Source: Alphaproteobacteria bacterium (GTDB taxonomy: Bacteria; Pseudomonadota; Alphaproteobacteria; Rhodospirillales; Rhodospirillaceae). Taken from it: a DNA stretch of 57,216 bases. The position numbers were made by a program, and so were the translations under genes. This document shows positions 42,962 to 52,748 of the stretch, piece by piece. The notes below the pieces were generated by a model. It did no database searches. It saw nothing but the letters and a program-made list of their open reading frames with translations, and was not told the DNA's origin. How positions within the stretch are numbered: position 1 is the first letter of the stretch; each line of letters opens with the position of its first letter. The DNA is taken from assembly GCA_003246625.1 (NCBI GenBank), contig QJZR01000005.1, positions 1-57,216 of the forward strand, read 5' to 3'.

Positions 42962-43168
42962 CTATTCGTCCGTCCCGCCGTCGTGGATGGTTTCCCAGGC
43001 GTCGTCATCGTCGTCCTCCACCACCGGGACGGCATAGCTGCCGTCGACCCAGCGGCCGAGGTCGAGCAAGCGGCAGCGTTGCGAGCAGAAGGGCCGCTCG
43101 GCATAGGCCGCGGGTTTGCCGCAGATCGGACACGGGCGGGCCTTCCAGCCCGCCGGGACGTCGGTCAT
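42962..43168 (-). CDS. yacG: DNA gyrase inhibitor / zinc-ribbon protein YacG
   Basis: A 68-residue protein with a four-Cys zinc ribbon: PCPICGKPA and FCSQRCRLLDLGRWVDGSY. The second block, CRxLDLGxW, is the YacG signature. YacG binds zinc and in E. coli inhibits DNA gyrase by contact with GyrB. The C-terminal tail is highly acidic (VVEDDDDDAWE). The start overlaps the stop of the RNase E/G-like gene by ATGA. The gene is last in the long minus-strand cluster. Confidence 0.93.
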   Translation of the reverse strand: MTDVPAGWKARPCPICGKPAAYAERPFCSQRCRLLDLGRWVDGSYAVPVVEDDDDDAWETIHDGGTDE

Positions 43169-44502
43169 CGCGTGGTTCCCTTTTCCAGATGGAAACGCCC
43201 GGACAGGCGGATTCCGGCCATCGTCTCGGCCTCGGCCAACGCCGCGCGCCCCGGGCCTTCCAGCCAGCCGAGGGCGGCGGCGGAAAGGCCGAAGCCATGG
43301 GTTTCGCCCGTCCGCGCCGCGGCCAGGGCTCCGCGCAGCGCGGCCAGGGCCTCGGTCGCGGCGGCGGCGTCGCCCTCGCCCAGGGTGTCGCCGCAAAGGA
43401 CTTCCTGCAGGGAGAGGCCGCGGCGGGAACGGATCAGCTCCAGGTGGCCGAGGCCGCTCCAGCCAAGATATTCGGTCCGCGGATCGGCGGCGCGGCGGGC
43501 GCGTTCCAACAGGCGTTTCCGTTGCGCGTCGGTGGGGCCGCGCCGGGATTCCGGCACCGGGTCCACCACGATCTGACCGCCGACGTTGCGCAGGCGAAGC
43601 TCGCGCATCAGGGCGTCCACCGCCTGGTCGTTGGTCCGGATCGCCGCGTCGGCGGAGGCGTCGCCGCCGGTGTCGACGTCGGCGGCAAGGAAGGCGCGGG
43701 TGGGTTCCAGGATCAGCCGTCCGCCGCCCGGCAGGGCGACCAGCGGCGCGGCGGCGGCGGCCAGGGCGTCTTCGCCCCCCGCCTCGGCGAAGCAATCGGA
43801 AAGCGAGGCCAGCACCGGCGCGCGCTCCACCAGGATGCCGCGCGCCGCCTGACTGAGGGCGCCGCCGGAGACCGCCACCGAGGCAACCTCGGCGGCCAGT
43901 TCGGCCAGCCACTCGGCAAAGGGGTCGGGCGCCGGCGAGAGGCAGGCGGGCGCCCCCTCGGCGGCGGCGGAAATCTCGTTCCAGCGGCGGCGCAGCAGGT
44001 CGCGGTCGCGAATCAGCGCCGTCTCGGCGAAGCCGGTCGCCGCGCCGCGCACCACCCAGCCCTCGCCGGGGATCGCCCCCGCCGCCGCCCAGGCGGACAG
44101 GCGCTTCGCATCCGCCGCCGCCAGACGGCGCGAGGCGGAAATTCCGGAACGGAACGGCGAAAAGATCAATCGCGGCGTGGACAGGCGGATTCGCCCGGTC
44201 AGGCGCGGCCCCTTTTCCGCCCGCGCCGGACGGTCGATCATCGCCAGCACCGTCCGCCCCTCGGTCAGGGCCTCGTCGCGGCCCGGCCACTCGGCGCGCG
44301 GCAGCAGGGCAGGCAGCGGCCCGCCAATGTCCACCAGCACCGCCCGCGCCGCGGGCAGGGTGCCGATCACCCGGCCGCGCCAGACCGCGCCCTCGGCGGT
44401 CTCGGGGGAGCCCCGGAACAGGCGCACCTCCACCGCGCCGCCGTCGGCGGCGGAGAGCAGGGCGCGGGTCTCGCCGGGGTGGCGGGTCGCCGCGACGGTC
44501 AT
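43165..44502 (-). CDS. Ribonuclease E/G family protein, short form lacking the zinc link
   Basis: A 445-residue protein related to the catalytic core of RNase E/G. An S1-like region (about 25-75: AEGAVWRGRVIGTLP, AVLVDIGG), an RNase H-like and sensor region (to about 200), and the DNase I-like active site with LILEPTRAFLAADVDTGG (Asp near 264) and GGQIVVDPVPES (Asp near 307). YLGWSGLGHLELIRSRRGLS corresponds to the T-x-LGLVE-TR block. The Cys-x-x-Cys that holds the RNase E tetramer by zinc is not seen: one Cys remains (LQEVLCGD). The protein may be a monomeric or altered enzyme. yacG overlaps downstream and maf lies upstream, the usual alphaproteobacterial order. Confidence 0.82.
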   Translation of the reverse strand: MTVAATRHPGETRALLSAADGGAVEVRLFRGSPETAEGAVWRGRVIGTLPAARAVLVDIGGPLPALLPRAEWPGRDEALTEGRTVLAMIDRPARAEKGPRLTGRIRLSTPRLIFSPFRSGISASRRLAAADAKRLSAWAAAGAIPGEGWVVRGAATGFAETALIRDRDLLRRRWNEISAAAEGAPACLSPAPDPFAEWLAELAAEVASVAVSGGALSQAARGILVERAPVLASLSDCFAEAGGEDALAAAAAPLVALPGGGRLILEPTRAFLAADVDTGGDASADAAIRTNDQAVDALMRELRLRNVGGQIVVDPVPESRRGPTDAQRKRLLERARRAADPRTEYLGWSGLGHLELIRSRRGLSLQEVLCGDTLGEGDAAAATEALAALRGALAAARTGETHGFGLSAAALGWLEGPGRAALAEAETMAGIRLSGRFHLEKGTTR

Positions 44503-44516
44503 GCCGCCGGGCACGC

Positions 44517-45113
44517 TCAACCTTCCTTGGGATGGCGGATGCCCGCCGCAGCCAGCAGATGCGCCGCCTCGGGCAGGCTGAGGCCCACCACGTTGCCGTA
44601 GGAACCGTTGATCGCGGCGACGAAGCGCCCGGCCAGGCCCTGGACGGCATAGCCGCCCGCCTTGCCGTGCCATTCGCCGGAGGCGAGATAGAGGCGGATT
44701 TCCGCGTCGGACAAGCGCTTGAAGGTCACCGCGGTGACGACGCGGCGCAGCCGCGCCGTGCCGTCCGGCGCGATCACGCAGATGCCGCCGACCACGCGGT
44801 GACGGCGGCCGGAAAGCAGATCCAGACAGCGGCGGGCGGTGGCCTCGTCCTCCGCCTTGGGCAGGATGCGCCGACCGCAGGCAACCACGGTATCGGCGGC
44901 CAACACCGCCGCGCCGGGGTTCCCCGCCGCCACCGCGCGCGCCTTTTCCTCGGCCAGACGCACCGCCAGCGCAGGCGCCAGCTCGCGCGGGCGCGGGGTC
45001 TCGTCGATCTCGGGAGGGACGATGCGGTCCGGCACGATACCGATCTGCGCCAAAAGGTCTTGGCGGCGCGGCGAGGCGGAAGCCAGGATCAGGGGCGGCT
45101 TGCCAGCGGACAT
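44517..45113 (-). CDS. maf: Maf family nucleoside triphosphate pyrophosphatase
   Basis: A 198-residue Maf/HAM1-type enzyme that removes non-canonical or modified nucleotides. It begins MSAGKPPLILASASPRRQDL, the family's SxSPRR motif, with LAADTVVACGRR (Asp, about 70) and the closing WHGKAGGYAVQGLAGRFVAA and GSYGNVVGLSL. The start at 45113 gives the standard N-terminus; a GTG at 45128 would add five residues. It lies just after infA, with gaps of about 20 bases. Confidence 0.93.
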   Translation of the reverse strand: MSAGKPPLILASASPRRQDLLAQIGIVPDRIVPPEIDETPRPRELAPALAVRLAEEKARAVAAGNPGAAVLAADTVVACGRRILPKAEDEATARRCLDLLSGRRHRVVGGICVIAPDGTARLRRVVTAVTFKRLSDAEIRLYLASGEWHGKAGGYAVQGLAGRFVAAINGSYGNVVGLSLPEAAHLLAAAGIRHPKEG

Positions 45114-45132
45114 TCCGTCGTCCGTCACGGGC

Positions 45133-45351
45133 TTACTTGAAGCGGAAGGTAATGCGCCCCTTGGTCAGGTCGTAGGGAGTCATTTCGACCTGCACCCGGT
45201 CACCCGCCAGCACGCGGATGCGGTTTTTGCGCATCTTGCCCGAGGTATGGGCCAGGATTTCATGTTCGTTGTCGAGCTTCACGCGAAACATCGCATTGGG
45301 CAACAATTCGACCACGGTGCCGGAAAATTCGATTAGGTCTTCTTTCGCCAT
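45133..45351 (-). CDS. infA: Translation initiation factor IF-1
   Basis: A 72-residue OB-fold protein, full length, beginning [20 protein letters not shown] and ending [11 protein letters not shown]-1 binds the A site of the 30S subunit during initiation. The family is nearly invariant and the match is plain. It heads the infA-maf-RNase-yacG part of the cluster. A 100-base gap separates it from the phosphatase gene. Confidence 0.98.
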   Translation of the reverse strand: MAKEDLIEFSGTVVELLPNAMFRVKLDNEHEILAHTSGKMRKNRIRVLAGDRVQVEMTPYDLTKGRITFRFK

Positions 45352-45453
45352 AGTCCCTCATCACGCGCCACGGGGGCGGGTTCGTCCGGTTCGGACGCCT
45401 CCCTTACTGCTCTGGATACCCCGGAAAATCAAGAAGTATCGGTGAAAACGCGG

Positions 45454-46035
45454 TCAGTGGCGCAATCGGCGCAGGGTCACCCGCACCCGGCTCCACAGAT
45501 CGCGGCCGCAACGGCGGATCTTCATGCCGCGCGTCCGGCGGTCGCCGGTCAGGCTGGCGGCGGTCTCCTCGGGGATGCCGGGCTCGGGGCGCGCGAAGGC
45601 GTCATCCGGCCACTCCCGCGCGATGCGGGTGGCCAGATCGTCGCGCAGACGGCGATAGGCGTCGAGCCGGGTTTCGCGGCTGCCCTCGACCTCGGCGGGG
45701 TCCTCCGCCGGCCAGAACAGCACCTCGCAGGCGTTGGTGCGGGTGAATTCCAGGGCGCGGTCGTGCGCCTCGCGGGAGAGAGCGACGATCACCTCGAAAT
45801 TGCCGTCGTGCAGGTCCTCGAAGCTTTTCGGCTGGTGGCCGTCGAACCCGCCGATGCCCAGCTCGGCCAGCACCGCGCCGACGAAGGGGTCGGCGGCCTC
45901 CGTCCGCACCCCCACCGAATCGACATAGGCGCGCCCGCCGAAGCTTCGGCGGAACAGCGCCGCCGCCATCGGCGAACGCACCGCGTTGGCGGAGCAGGCG
46001 AACAGAACGGCGGAGGGCAGCTTCCCCATGTTCAT
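45454..46035 (-). CDS. Low-molecular-weight protein-tyrosine phosphatase family protein
   Basis: A 193-residue protein whose first 150 residues are an LMW-PTP/ArsC domain. The P-loop C-x5-R is in FACSANAVRSPMAAALF (Cys near 14) and the general-acid Asp lies in FWPAEDPAEVEGSRE. The last 40 residues are basic and unique. The family dephosphorylates proteins or reduces arsenate; a phosphatase role is likelier here because no arsenic gene is near. The start overlaps the UPF0262 stop (ATGA) and an ATG six bases later is also possible. Its place between infA and UPF0262 is conserved in Alphaproteobacteria. Confidence 0.88.
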   Translation of the reverse strand: MNMGKLPSAVLFACSANAVRSPMAAALFRRSFGGRAYVDSVGVRTEAADPFVGAVLAELGIGGFDGHQPKSFEDLHDGNFEVIVALSREAHDRALEFTRTNACEVLFWPAEDPAEVEGSRETRLDAYRRLRDDLATRIAREWPDDAFARPEPGIPEETAASLTGDRRTRGMKIRRCGRDLWSRVRVTLRRLRH

Positions 46036-46520
46036 CCCCTCAGGTGCAGGACGCACAGCAGGGTGAACAACCGGCGCGCCGTCTGCTGGTCGATTTCCAC
46101 CTTTTCCGCCAGACGCTCGCGCATCAGGTCCGATCCTTCGTTGTGCAGGCCGCGGCGGCCCATGTCGATCGCCTCGATCTGCGACGGCGACGAGATCTTG
46201 ATCGCGTTGAAATAGCTTTCGCAGACCAGGAAATAGTCGCGGACGATGGAGCGGAAGGACTTCAACGGCAGCGCCAGGCGCAGGACCTCGGGGGTTTCGC
46301 GCGGCGTGCCGACGTGGCGCACGTCGAGGGTCAGGCGGCTGTCGGCCAGGCCCAGGTGCACGGCGTAAGGCCCCTCGTCCGGCCAGTCGAGGGGACGGAA
46401 GGTGTTTTCCTCCAACAGGTCGAAGATGGCGGCGGCGCGCTCGTGCTCGACCTCGGGACGGGGGAAGACCAGGGTCTTCTCGTCCAAGGTGACCTCGGCG
46501 ATGCTGTGCGGCCGATCCAT
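46032..46520 (-). CDS. UPF0262 family protein
   Basis: A 162-residue protein of a family found in Alphaproteobacteria and always next to hisD and the tyrosine phosphatase gene. It starts IAEVTLDEKTLVFPRPEVEH; LKSFRSIVRDYFLVCESYFNAIK and AIDMGRRGLHNEGSDLMRERL are the characteristic blocks. Function is unknown. It overlaps the phosphatase gene by four bases, so co-translation is likely and the two may act together. Confidence 0.9.
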   Translation of the reverse strand: MDRPHSIAEVTLDEKTLVFPRPEVEHERAAAIFDLLEENTFRPLDWPDEGPYAVHLGLADSRLTLDVRHVGTPRETPEVLRLALPLKSFRSIVRDYFLVCESYFNAIKISSPSQIEAIDMGRRGLHNEGSDLMRERLAEKVEIDQQTARRLFTLLCVLHLRG

Positions 46521-46544
46521 CCGCCCTCCCCGCCCGGAACGGGC

Positions 46545-47840
46545 CTACGCCTTGGGCAGGCGCAACGCCACCGACAGCGCGTGCGCCCCCAGGCCCTCGG
46601 TCTCCGCCAGGGTCACCGCCGAGGGACCGATCGCCGCGATGCCCGCCGCGCTGGCCCCGAGAAGGGTGCTCCGCTTGAAGAAGTCGAGAACCCCCAGCCC
46701 GCTGGAGAAGCGCGCGCTGCGCGCCGTCGGCAAGACGTGGTTGGGGCCGCCGACATAGTCGCCCAGGGCCTCGGGCGTCATCCGCCCCAGGAAGATCGCC
46801 CCGGCGTGGCGCACCATCGCCGCCAGACCGTCGGGATCGGCCACCGCCAGTTCCAGATGCTCGGGGGCGACGCGGTTGACCAGCGGCACCGCGTCGGCCA
46901 GCGCCTTGACCACGATCACCGCGCCGTGGTCGCGCCAGCTGGCGGAAGCGATGTTGGCGCGCGGCAGGGCGGCGAGACGGCGGTCGAGAGCTTTCTCCAC
47001 CGCGTCGGCGAAGGCCGCGTCGTCGGTGATCAGAATCGCCTGCGCCGCCGCGTCGTGTTCCGCCTGCGACAGCAGGTCGACGGCGATCCAGTCGGGATCG
47101 TTGTCGGCGTCGGCGACCACCAGAATCTCCGACGGACCGGCGATCATGTCGATGCCCACGGTGCCGAACACCTGGCGCTTCGCCGCCGCGACGAAGGCGT
47201 TGCCGGGGCCGACGATCTTGTCCACCGGGGCGATGGTCGCGGTGCCATAGGCCAGGGCCGCCACCGCCTGGGCGCCGCCGACGCGGTAGACTTCGTCCAC
47301 CCCCGCCCGCTTCGCCGCGGCCAGGACCAGCGGATTGAGCACGCCATCCGGGGTGGGCACGGTCATCACCAGGCGCTTCACCCCCGCCACCTTGGCGGGG
47401 ATGGCGTTCATCAGCACCGACGACGGGTACGAGGCGGTGCCGCCCGGCACGTACAGCCCCACCGCGTCCACCGGCGTCCAGCGCAGACCCAGGCGCACCC
47501 CGGTCGCGTCGGTGAAGAAGTCGTCCTTCGGCACCTGCCGCGCATGGAAGGCGCGGATGCGCGTCGCCGCGACGTCCAGCGCCGCCAGGACATCGGGATC
47601 GCAAGAGGCCTCGGCGGCGTTGATTTCGCCCGCCGACACCCGCAGATGGCCGGGGTCGAGTTCCAGGCGGTCGAACTTCGCGGTCAGGCGGATCAGGGCG
47701 GCGTCGCCCTTTTCCCGCACCTCGGCGATGATCTCCGCGACGACGTCCTGCACGTCGGCGGCGGTTTCCCGCTTGCCCGCCAGCAGGCGGGCGAAGGCGT
47801 CGGCGAAATCGGCGGCGGATGCGTCAAGCCGTTGCGGCAT
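46545..47840 (-). CDS. hisD: Histidinol dehydrogenase
   Basis: A 431-residue zinc enzyme that carries out the last two steps of histidine synthesis, oxidising L-histidinol to histidine with two NAD. Signatures are VPGGTASYPSSVLMNAIPAK (about 122-141), GPGNAFVAAAKRQVFGTVGI (about 209) and AGPSEILVVAD, with the zinc/catalytic residues in SQAEHDAAAQAIL and the general-base region NRVAPEHLELAV. Its start overlaps the end of hisG by 17 bases. Confidence 0.97.
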   Translation of the reverse strand: MPQRLDASAADFADAFARLLAGKRETAADVQDVVAEIIAEVREKGDAALIRLTAKFDRLELDPGHLRVSAGEINAAEASCDPDVLAALDVAATRIRAFHARQVPKDDFFTDATGVRLGLRWTPVDAVGLYVPGGTASYPSSVLMNAIPAKVAGVKRLVMTVPTPDGVLNPLVLAAAKRAGVDEVYRVGGAQAVAALAYGTATIAPVDKIVGPGNAFVAAAKRQVFGTVGIDMIAGPSEILVVADADNDPDWIAVDLLSQAEHDAAAQAILITDDAAFADAVEKALDRRLAALPRANIASASWRDHGAVIVVKALADAVPLVNRVAPEHLELAVADPDGLAAMVRHAGAIFLGRMTPEALGDYVGGPNHVLPTARSARFSSGLGVLDFFKRSTLLGASAAGIAAIGPSAVTLAETEGLGAHALSVALRLPKA

Positions 47841-48492
47841 CTGTGGCCTCCCGGAATTTGTTGAGCCAGCCCTGCATTTCCGCCGACCGGGTCTTGAAGG
47901 TCGGCCGGTGGAAGACCAGGCGCGAGGTCACCTCGCAGATGCGCTCCACCTCGACCAGACCGTTGGCCTTAAGCGTCGCGCCAGAGGAAACCAGATCGAC
48001 GATGCGGCGGCAAAGCCCCAGCCGGGGCGCCAGTTCCATCGCGCCGTTCAGCTTCACGCATTCCGCCTGCACGCCGCGCGCGGCGAAATGCTGATGGGTC
48101 AGCGCCGGATACTTGGTGGCCACCCGGATGTGGCTCCAGCGCGAGGGATGGTCCTCGGCCAGGGTGTCCTGCGGCGCCGCCACCGACAGATGGCAACGGC
48201 CGATGCCGAGGTCGAGCGGCGCATAGATGTCGGGATAGTCGAATTCCATCAGGACGTCGTTGCCGCAGATGCCGAAGTGCGCGGCGCCGAAGGCGACGAA
48301 GGTGGCGACGTCGAAGCTGCGCACCCGGATGATGTCGAGATGCGGCAGGTTGGTGGAAAACCGCAGCTTGCGCGACTTCGGGTCGTCGAAGTCGGGTTCG
48401 GGCTCGATACCGGCGGCGCGCACCAGGGGCATCGCCTCGTCGAGGATGCGCCCCTTGGGCAGGGCCAGGATGATACGGTCGGTCGGTGCCAT
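47824..48492 (-). CDS. hisG: ATP phosphoribosyltransferase, short form
   Basis: A 222-residue HisG, the first enzyme of histidine synthesis, joining ATP and [24 protein letters not shown] and [20 protein letters not shown] are clear, and the PRPP loop is near [13 protein letters not shown]. It lacks the C-terminal regulatory domain of long HisG. Short HisG proteins need the HisZ partner, which is not in this window. It lies between murA and hisD in the same direction. Confidence 0.96.
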   Translation of the reverse strand: MAPTDRIILALPKGRILDEAMPLVRAAGIEPEPDFDDPKSRKLRFSTNLPHLDIIRVRSFDVATFVAFGAAHFGICGNDVLMEFDYPDIYAPLDLGIGRCHLSVAAPQDTLAEDHPSRWSHIRVATKYPALTHQHFAARGVQAECVKLNGAMELAPRLGLCRRIVDLVSSGATLKANGLVEVERICEVTSRLVFHRPTFKTRSAEMQGWLNKFREATDAATA

Positions 48493-48504
48493 CTTCCTTT
48501 GTCC

Positions 48505-49779
<1,275 letters not shown>

Positions 49780-49830
49780 GCGTTCTTTCCGGCGCGGCGC
49801 GGGCCGCGCTTACATCCTTACGATCTTTAC

Positions 49831-50385
49831 TTACAGGCGCGGCAGGGTGACGCCGGTCTGGCTCATGTACTTGCCGGAGCGGGAACGGTAGGTCACCTCG
49901 CACGGGGAATCGCCCTTGAGGAAGATGAACTGCGCCACCCCCTCGTTGGCATAGATGCGGGCGGGCAACGGCGTGGTGTTCGAGAACTCCAGCGTCACGT
50001 GGCCTTCCCAACCCGGTTCCAGCGGCGTGACGTTGACGATGATGCCGCAGCGGGCATAGGTGGACTTGCCCAGGCAGATCACCAGCACGTCGTCGGGAAT
50101 CTTGAAGTATTCGACGGTGCGGGCCAGGGCGAAGCTGTTCGGCGGGATGACGCAGACGTCGCTGGAACGGTCGACGAAGCTTTTCTCGGAGAACGCCTTG
50201 GGATCCACCACCGCGGAATCGATGTTGGTGAAGATCTTGAACTCGGTCGAACAGCGCGCGTCGTAGCCATACGACGACAGGCCATAGGAGACCACGCCCT
50301 CGCGGTGCAGGCGGTCCTCGAACGGCGAGATCATCCCGTTCTCCTGCGCCATCTTGCGTATCCAGTGATCCGGCATCACGCCCAT
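49831..50385 (-). CDS. dcd: dCTP deaminase
   Basis: A 184-residue trimeric enzyme that turns dCTP into dUTP, feeding thymidylate synthesis. It begins [20 protein letters not shown], the normal start of Proteobacterial Dcd, and AGGGAG lies nine bases before that ATG; longer in-frame readings are not needed. Motifs are [24 protein letters not shown], the catalytic Glu in [11 protein letters not shown] and the conserved [13 protein letters not shown] at the C-terminus. Confidence 0.96.
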   Translation of the reverse strand: MGVMPDHWIRKMAQENGMISPFEDRLHREGVVSYGLSSYGYDARCSTEFKIFTNIDSAVVDPKAFSEKSFVDRSSDVCVIPPNSFALARTVEYFKIPDDVLVICLGKSTYARCGIIVNVTPLEPGWEGHVTLEFSNTTPLPARIYANEGVAQFIFLKGDSPCEVTYRSRSGKYMSQTGVTLPRL

Positions 50386-50609
50386 GTTCGGCTGCTCCCT
50401 TGCGGCTCCGTCTGCGACAGTCTTAGCGACTTGGGCCGGGGTCGGCAAGCCCGCATCCCGCCGCGCCCGCGCCTGTTCGCGGCGCAGCAGAAGATTGCGG
50501 CGTAGGGCTTCCGCCGCGTCCTTGTCATGCTCGGTCTTGCGCACGATTCCCCCCATTCCGCGATTTCCGCGGCAAAACGATTTCCGGCACGATTTTTTGC
50601 GCAAGGGGC

Positions 50610-50638
50610 TTGCCAGACGCCCCCGCCTTGTGTATCAA
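50610..50638 (+). promoter_or_regulatory. Sigma-70 promoter of tRNA-Thr(GGU)
   Basis: TTGCCA (50610-50615) and TATCAA (50633-50638) with a 17-base spacer, about 40 bases before the tRNA. Confidence 0.65.
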
Positions 50639-50678
50639 AGCCGCCTCACGCCGCGCAAGCGGTGGATGCCCCGATCGT

Positions 50679-50753
50679 GCCGCCGTAGCTCAGGGGTAGA
50701 GCACACCCTTGGTAAGGGTGGGGTCGAGTGTTCAATTCACTCCGGCGGCACCA
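50679..50753 (+). tRNA. tRNA-Thr (anticodon GGU)
   Basis: A 75-base cloverleaf from GCCGCCGTAGCTCAGGGGT to CCA. The anticodon loop TTGGTAA carries GGT; the T arm reads GAGTG TTCAATT CACTC. Second tRNA-Thr of the window. Confidence 0.96.
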
Positions 50754-50770
50754 TTTTCTCCCTTCCTTTC

Positions 50771-50804
50771 GAATCCCCTCACCCGGCAAAAACCGCCGGG
50801 GGAT
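50771..50804 (+). terminator. Probable terminator after tRNA-Thr(GGU)
   Basis: CCCGGC (50782-50787) pairs with GCCGGG (50795-50800) around an A-rich loop, and outer AATCCC can pair with GGGATT. The following T-run is short, so termination strength is uncertain. Confidence 0.5.
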
Positions 50805-50881
50805 TTGTCGCACGCGGCCGATTCTGCCCGGCGCCTCAAAATCATGGTCAACGAAATCAACGCGTTGCGCCGCGCCTGCGC

Positions 50882-50897
50882 GGGCACGGAACTTGCT
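50882..50897 (+). promoter_or_regulatory. Sigma-54 (RpoN) promoter
   Basis: GGCACG (50883-50888), four bases, TTGCT (50893-50897): a full match to GGCACG-N4-TTGC with the required GG-N10-GC spacing, about 45 bases before the ATG of the downstream gene. Transcription should start near 50908, where a small perfect hairpin (CGCCGGA/TCCGGCG, 50908-50924) begins. No enhancer site was identified. Confidence 0.75.
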
Positions 50898-50939
50898 TAG
50901 GGGGAAGCGCCGGATTCTCCGGCGAAGGGAGATCGATAA

Positions 50940-51608
50940 ATGACGACGATTCGGGAAACCCAGGCATCCGGCATCTTCTCCGGGCTGGCCGCCCTCTCCT
51001 CGGCGACCGCGGCGGACGCCACCGCCTGGCAAGAACAATTGCGTGCCGCGATGCAGGGCTCGACCGCCGCCGCGTCCGACGGCGACAGCCACCGCAGCGC
51101 CATCCTGGGCAGCCTGGGCTCTTCCTCGGCGTCCGCCGTGATGGCGCAGAGCATCGGCCAGGAAACCGAAAGCGCCGCCACCGAGCCGAGCGCGAAGGAA
51201 ACCTTCCTCGAATTCATGGACATGACCCCGATGGAACGGATGCGCGCCGAAATCCTGGGGAACCTGGGCCTCACCGAGGAACAATTGGCCGCCCTGCCGC
51301 CCGACGAGCGCCGGAAGATCGAGGACAAGATCCGCAGGATCATCGAGGAAACGGTGAAACGCGAGGCGGAGGAAAAAACCGCCGAGAACAACGAAACCGA
51401 CGCCACCACCGCATCCGCCGCCACCACCACCGGCGCGACCGAAACCGGCGGCGGCGACGACGCGAAGACCAAGCCGAACGCCGTCGGCCCGACCCTGGAA
51501 CAGGTCCTGCCCTTCCTGCGCGACGACGGCGGCCAGGCGATCGGCGGCAAGGAAGCGAAATCGACCGCCGCCGCCGAGGCCTCGGAAAAGGAACGCGAGG
51601 ACGCCTGA
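50940..51608 (+). CDS. Protein of unknown function behind a sigma-54 promoter
   Basis: A 222-residue soluble protein. The N-terminal 75 residues and C-terminal 70 residues are low in complexity (Ala, Ser, Thr, Glu). The middle, about 80-135, is the only structured part: FLEFMDMTPMERMRAEILGN, then LGLTEEQLAALPPDERRKIE and a helix to EETVKRE. There is no signal peptide or membrane segment. AAGGGAG lies nine bases before the ATG. The sigma-54 promoter suggests a link to nitrogen, motility or another RpoN regulon. Its neighbours give no further clue. Confidence 0.8.
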   Translation: MTTIRETQASGIFSGLAALSSATAADATAWQEQLRAAMQGSTAAASDGDSHRSAILGSLGSSSASAVMAQSIGQETESAATEPSAKETFLEFMDMTPMERMRAEILGNLGLTEEQLAALPPDERRKIEDKIRRIIEETVKREAEEKTAENNETDATTASAATTTGATETGGGDDAKTKPNAVGPTLEQVLPFLRDDGGQAIGGKEAKSTAAAEASEKEREDA

Positions 51609-51653
51609 GCCTCCCGGGTTTGGTGAAAAAGAAGGACCTTGCGGCGGTCGAAA

Positions 51654-52490
51654 TCAGCCGCCGCAGGGCGGCGTCATCGTCATGGCCGCCCGCCAGGCCT
51701 CTTCCCAGCCGTCTTCATGGGTCGCCGTCGGCACCCGCACGATGCGCGCGCAGCGGTCGCTGCCCAGGGCGGCAACGAAGCCTTGCGCGATGAACGGCGG
51801 CACCACCTTGTCCGCGCCGCCGACGAAATGGATTTGCGGCAGGGCCGCAAGGCGCGCGGCGGCATCGATCGGGTTCAACGATCCGGGCATCGCCGAAACG
51901 CGGTGATGCCGGTTGACCGCCGCGACGTCGAGATTGCCGGCGACGGTCCGCAGGGACAACACGTCGCCGCGCCGTTCCGCCAGCAACGCGGCGATGGCGC
52001 CTCCCCCCGAATAGCCGACCAGCCGGATGCCCTGCCCGGGAAGCCGCGCCATCGCCTGATCCAGGGCGTCGTTCATCGAGGCCACCACCTCTTCCGCGTA
52101 TCGCAGATCCGTCCAATAGGCGACGCGGCAGGCCGGGTCGTAGCCGACGAATTGGCAAGGGCGGGCCAGATAGACGACGTTGGGCGACGGGTCGAGGGCG
52201 GCGAGACGCAGCCCCATGGCCTTGGTCGGCGTGGGGTCGAGGGAGGGACGGTGGCGCGTGGCCCAGGCGAAGCCGTCGCCTTCGATATAGACGTTGGCCG
52301 GAGCGGCGGGATCGGCGACGCGGACGAAGGCAACGATGCGGAAAGTCCGCGTCGTCAAGGTCTCGCGGGAGAGCCTTGCCGCCGCCGCGGTGCGGACGGC
52401 GTCGGCGGTTCTGTCGGCGGGCGAGGCGCAGGCGGCGGCAAGGCCGCAGATCGCAAGAACGTACGCTAGGCGAGCGGCGAACGGGCGCAT
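51654..52490 (-). CDS. Lipoprotein alpha/beta hydrolase
   Basis: A 278-residue lipoprotein. The signal peptide ends in a lipobox LAAACAS, with the Cys at residue 21. The hydrolase fold has the nucleophile elbow LVGYSGGGAIA (Ser near 164), an Asp in VGGADKVVPP and the His in TATHEDGWEEAW: a full Ser-Asp-His triad. It is similar in layout to lipases and to small secreted esterases. The start at 52490 is chosen because the signal peptide begins there. The gene is divergent from the sensor kinase gene, and the palindrome at 52632 lies between them, so it may belong to the same regulon. The substrate is unknown. Confidence 0.83.
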   Translation of the reverse strand: MRPFAARLAYVLAICGLAAACASPADRTADAVRTAAAARLSRETLTTRTFRIVAFVRVADPAAPANVYIEGDGFAWATRHRPSLDPTPTKAMGLRLAALDPSPNVVYLARPCQFVGYDPACRVAYWTDLRYAEEVVASMNDALDQAMARLPGQGIRLVGYSGGGAIAALLAERRGDVLSLRTVAGNLDVAAVNRHHRVSAMPGSLNPIDAAARLAALPQIHFVGGADKVVPPFIAQGFVAALGSDRCARIVRVPTATHEDGWEEAWRAAMTMTPPCGG

Positions 52491-52631
52491 CCGTTTCCTC
52501 GTCGAAAGACGCGTTTCAGCACGGCGGAGACCGTCTGGCCAACAATCGGCCCGGCCCCGGAAACGTAGTACGCCCGTCGCGGAAAATCGTCCAGGCCGCA
52601 GGACGCACCCGGGGTCGGAACGGCGCCCGGC

Positions 52632-52653
52632 TTGTCCGGGATTTCCCGGACAA
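52632..52653. promoter_or_regulatory. Palindromic operator 1, before the sensor kinase gene
   Basis: TTGTCCGGGA (52632-52641), TT, TCCCGGACAA (52644-52653): a perfect 10+10 inverted repeat. Its centre is about 31 bases before TATCCC (52673-52678), a possible -10 box, which puts the site near -42.5, the normal place for a NarL-type activator that touches RNA polymerase. It also lies in the shared upstream region of the divergent hydrolase gene. Confidence 0.75.
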
Positions 52654-52748
52654 CGGGCTGATTTCCCATGTTTATCCCGATTTCCCGATTGCCGTGGCGG
52701 GGGCGGCGCGCTATCGCTAGGACGGAACCGGACGGGGGAAAGACGGAC

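Noticed and set aside
52668-52748. An earlier ATG start (52668) for the sensor kinase
   Set aside because: It would lie at or before the predicted transcript start and has no ribosome site; the GTG at 52749 has one and begins just before the membrane segment.
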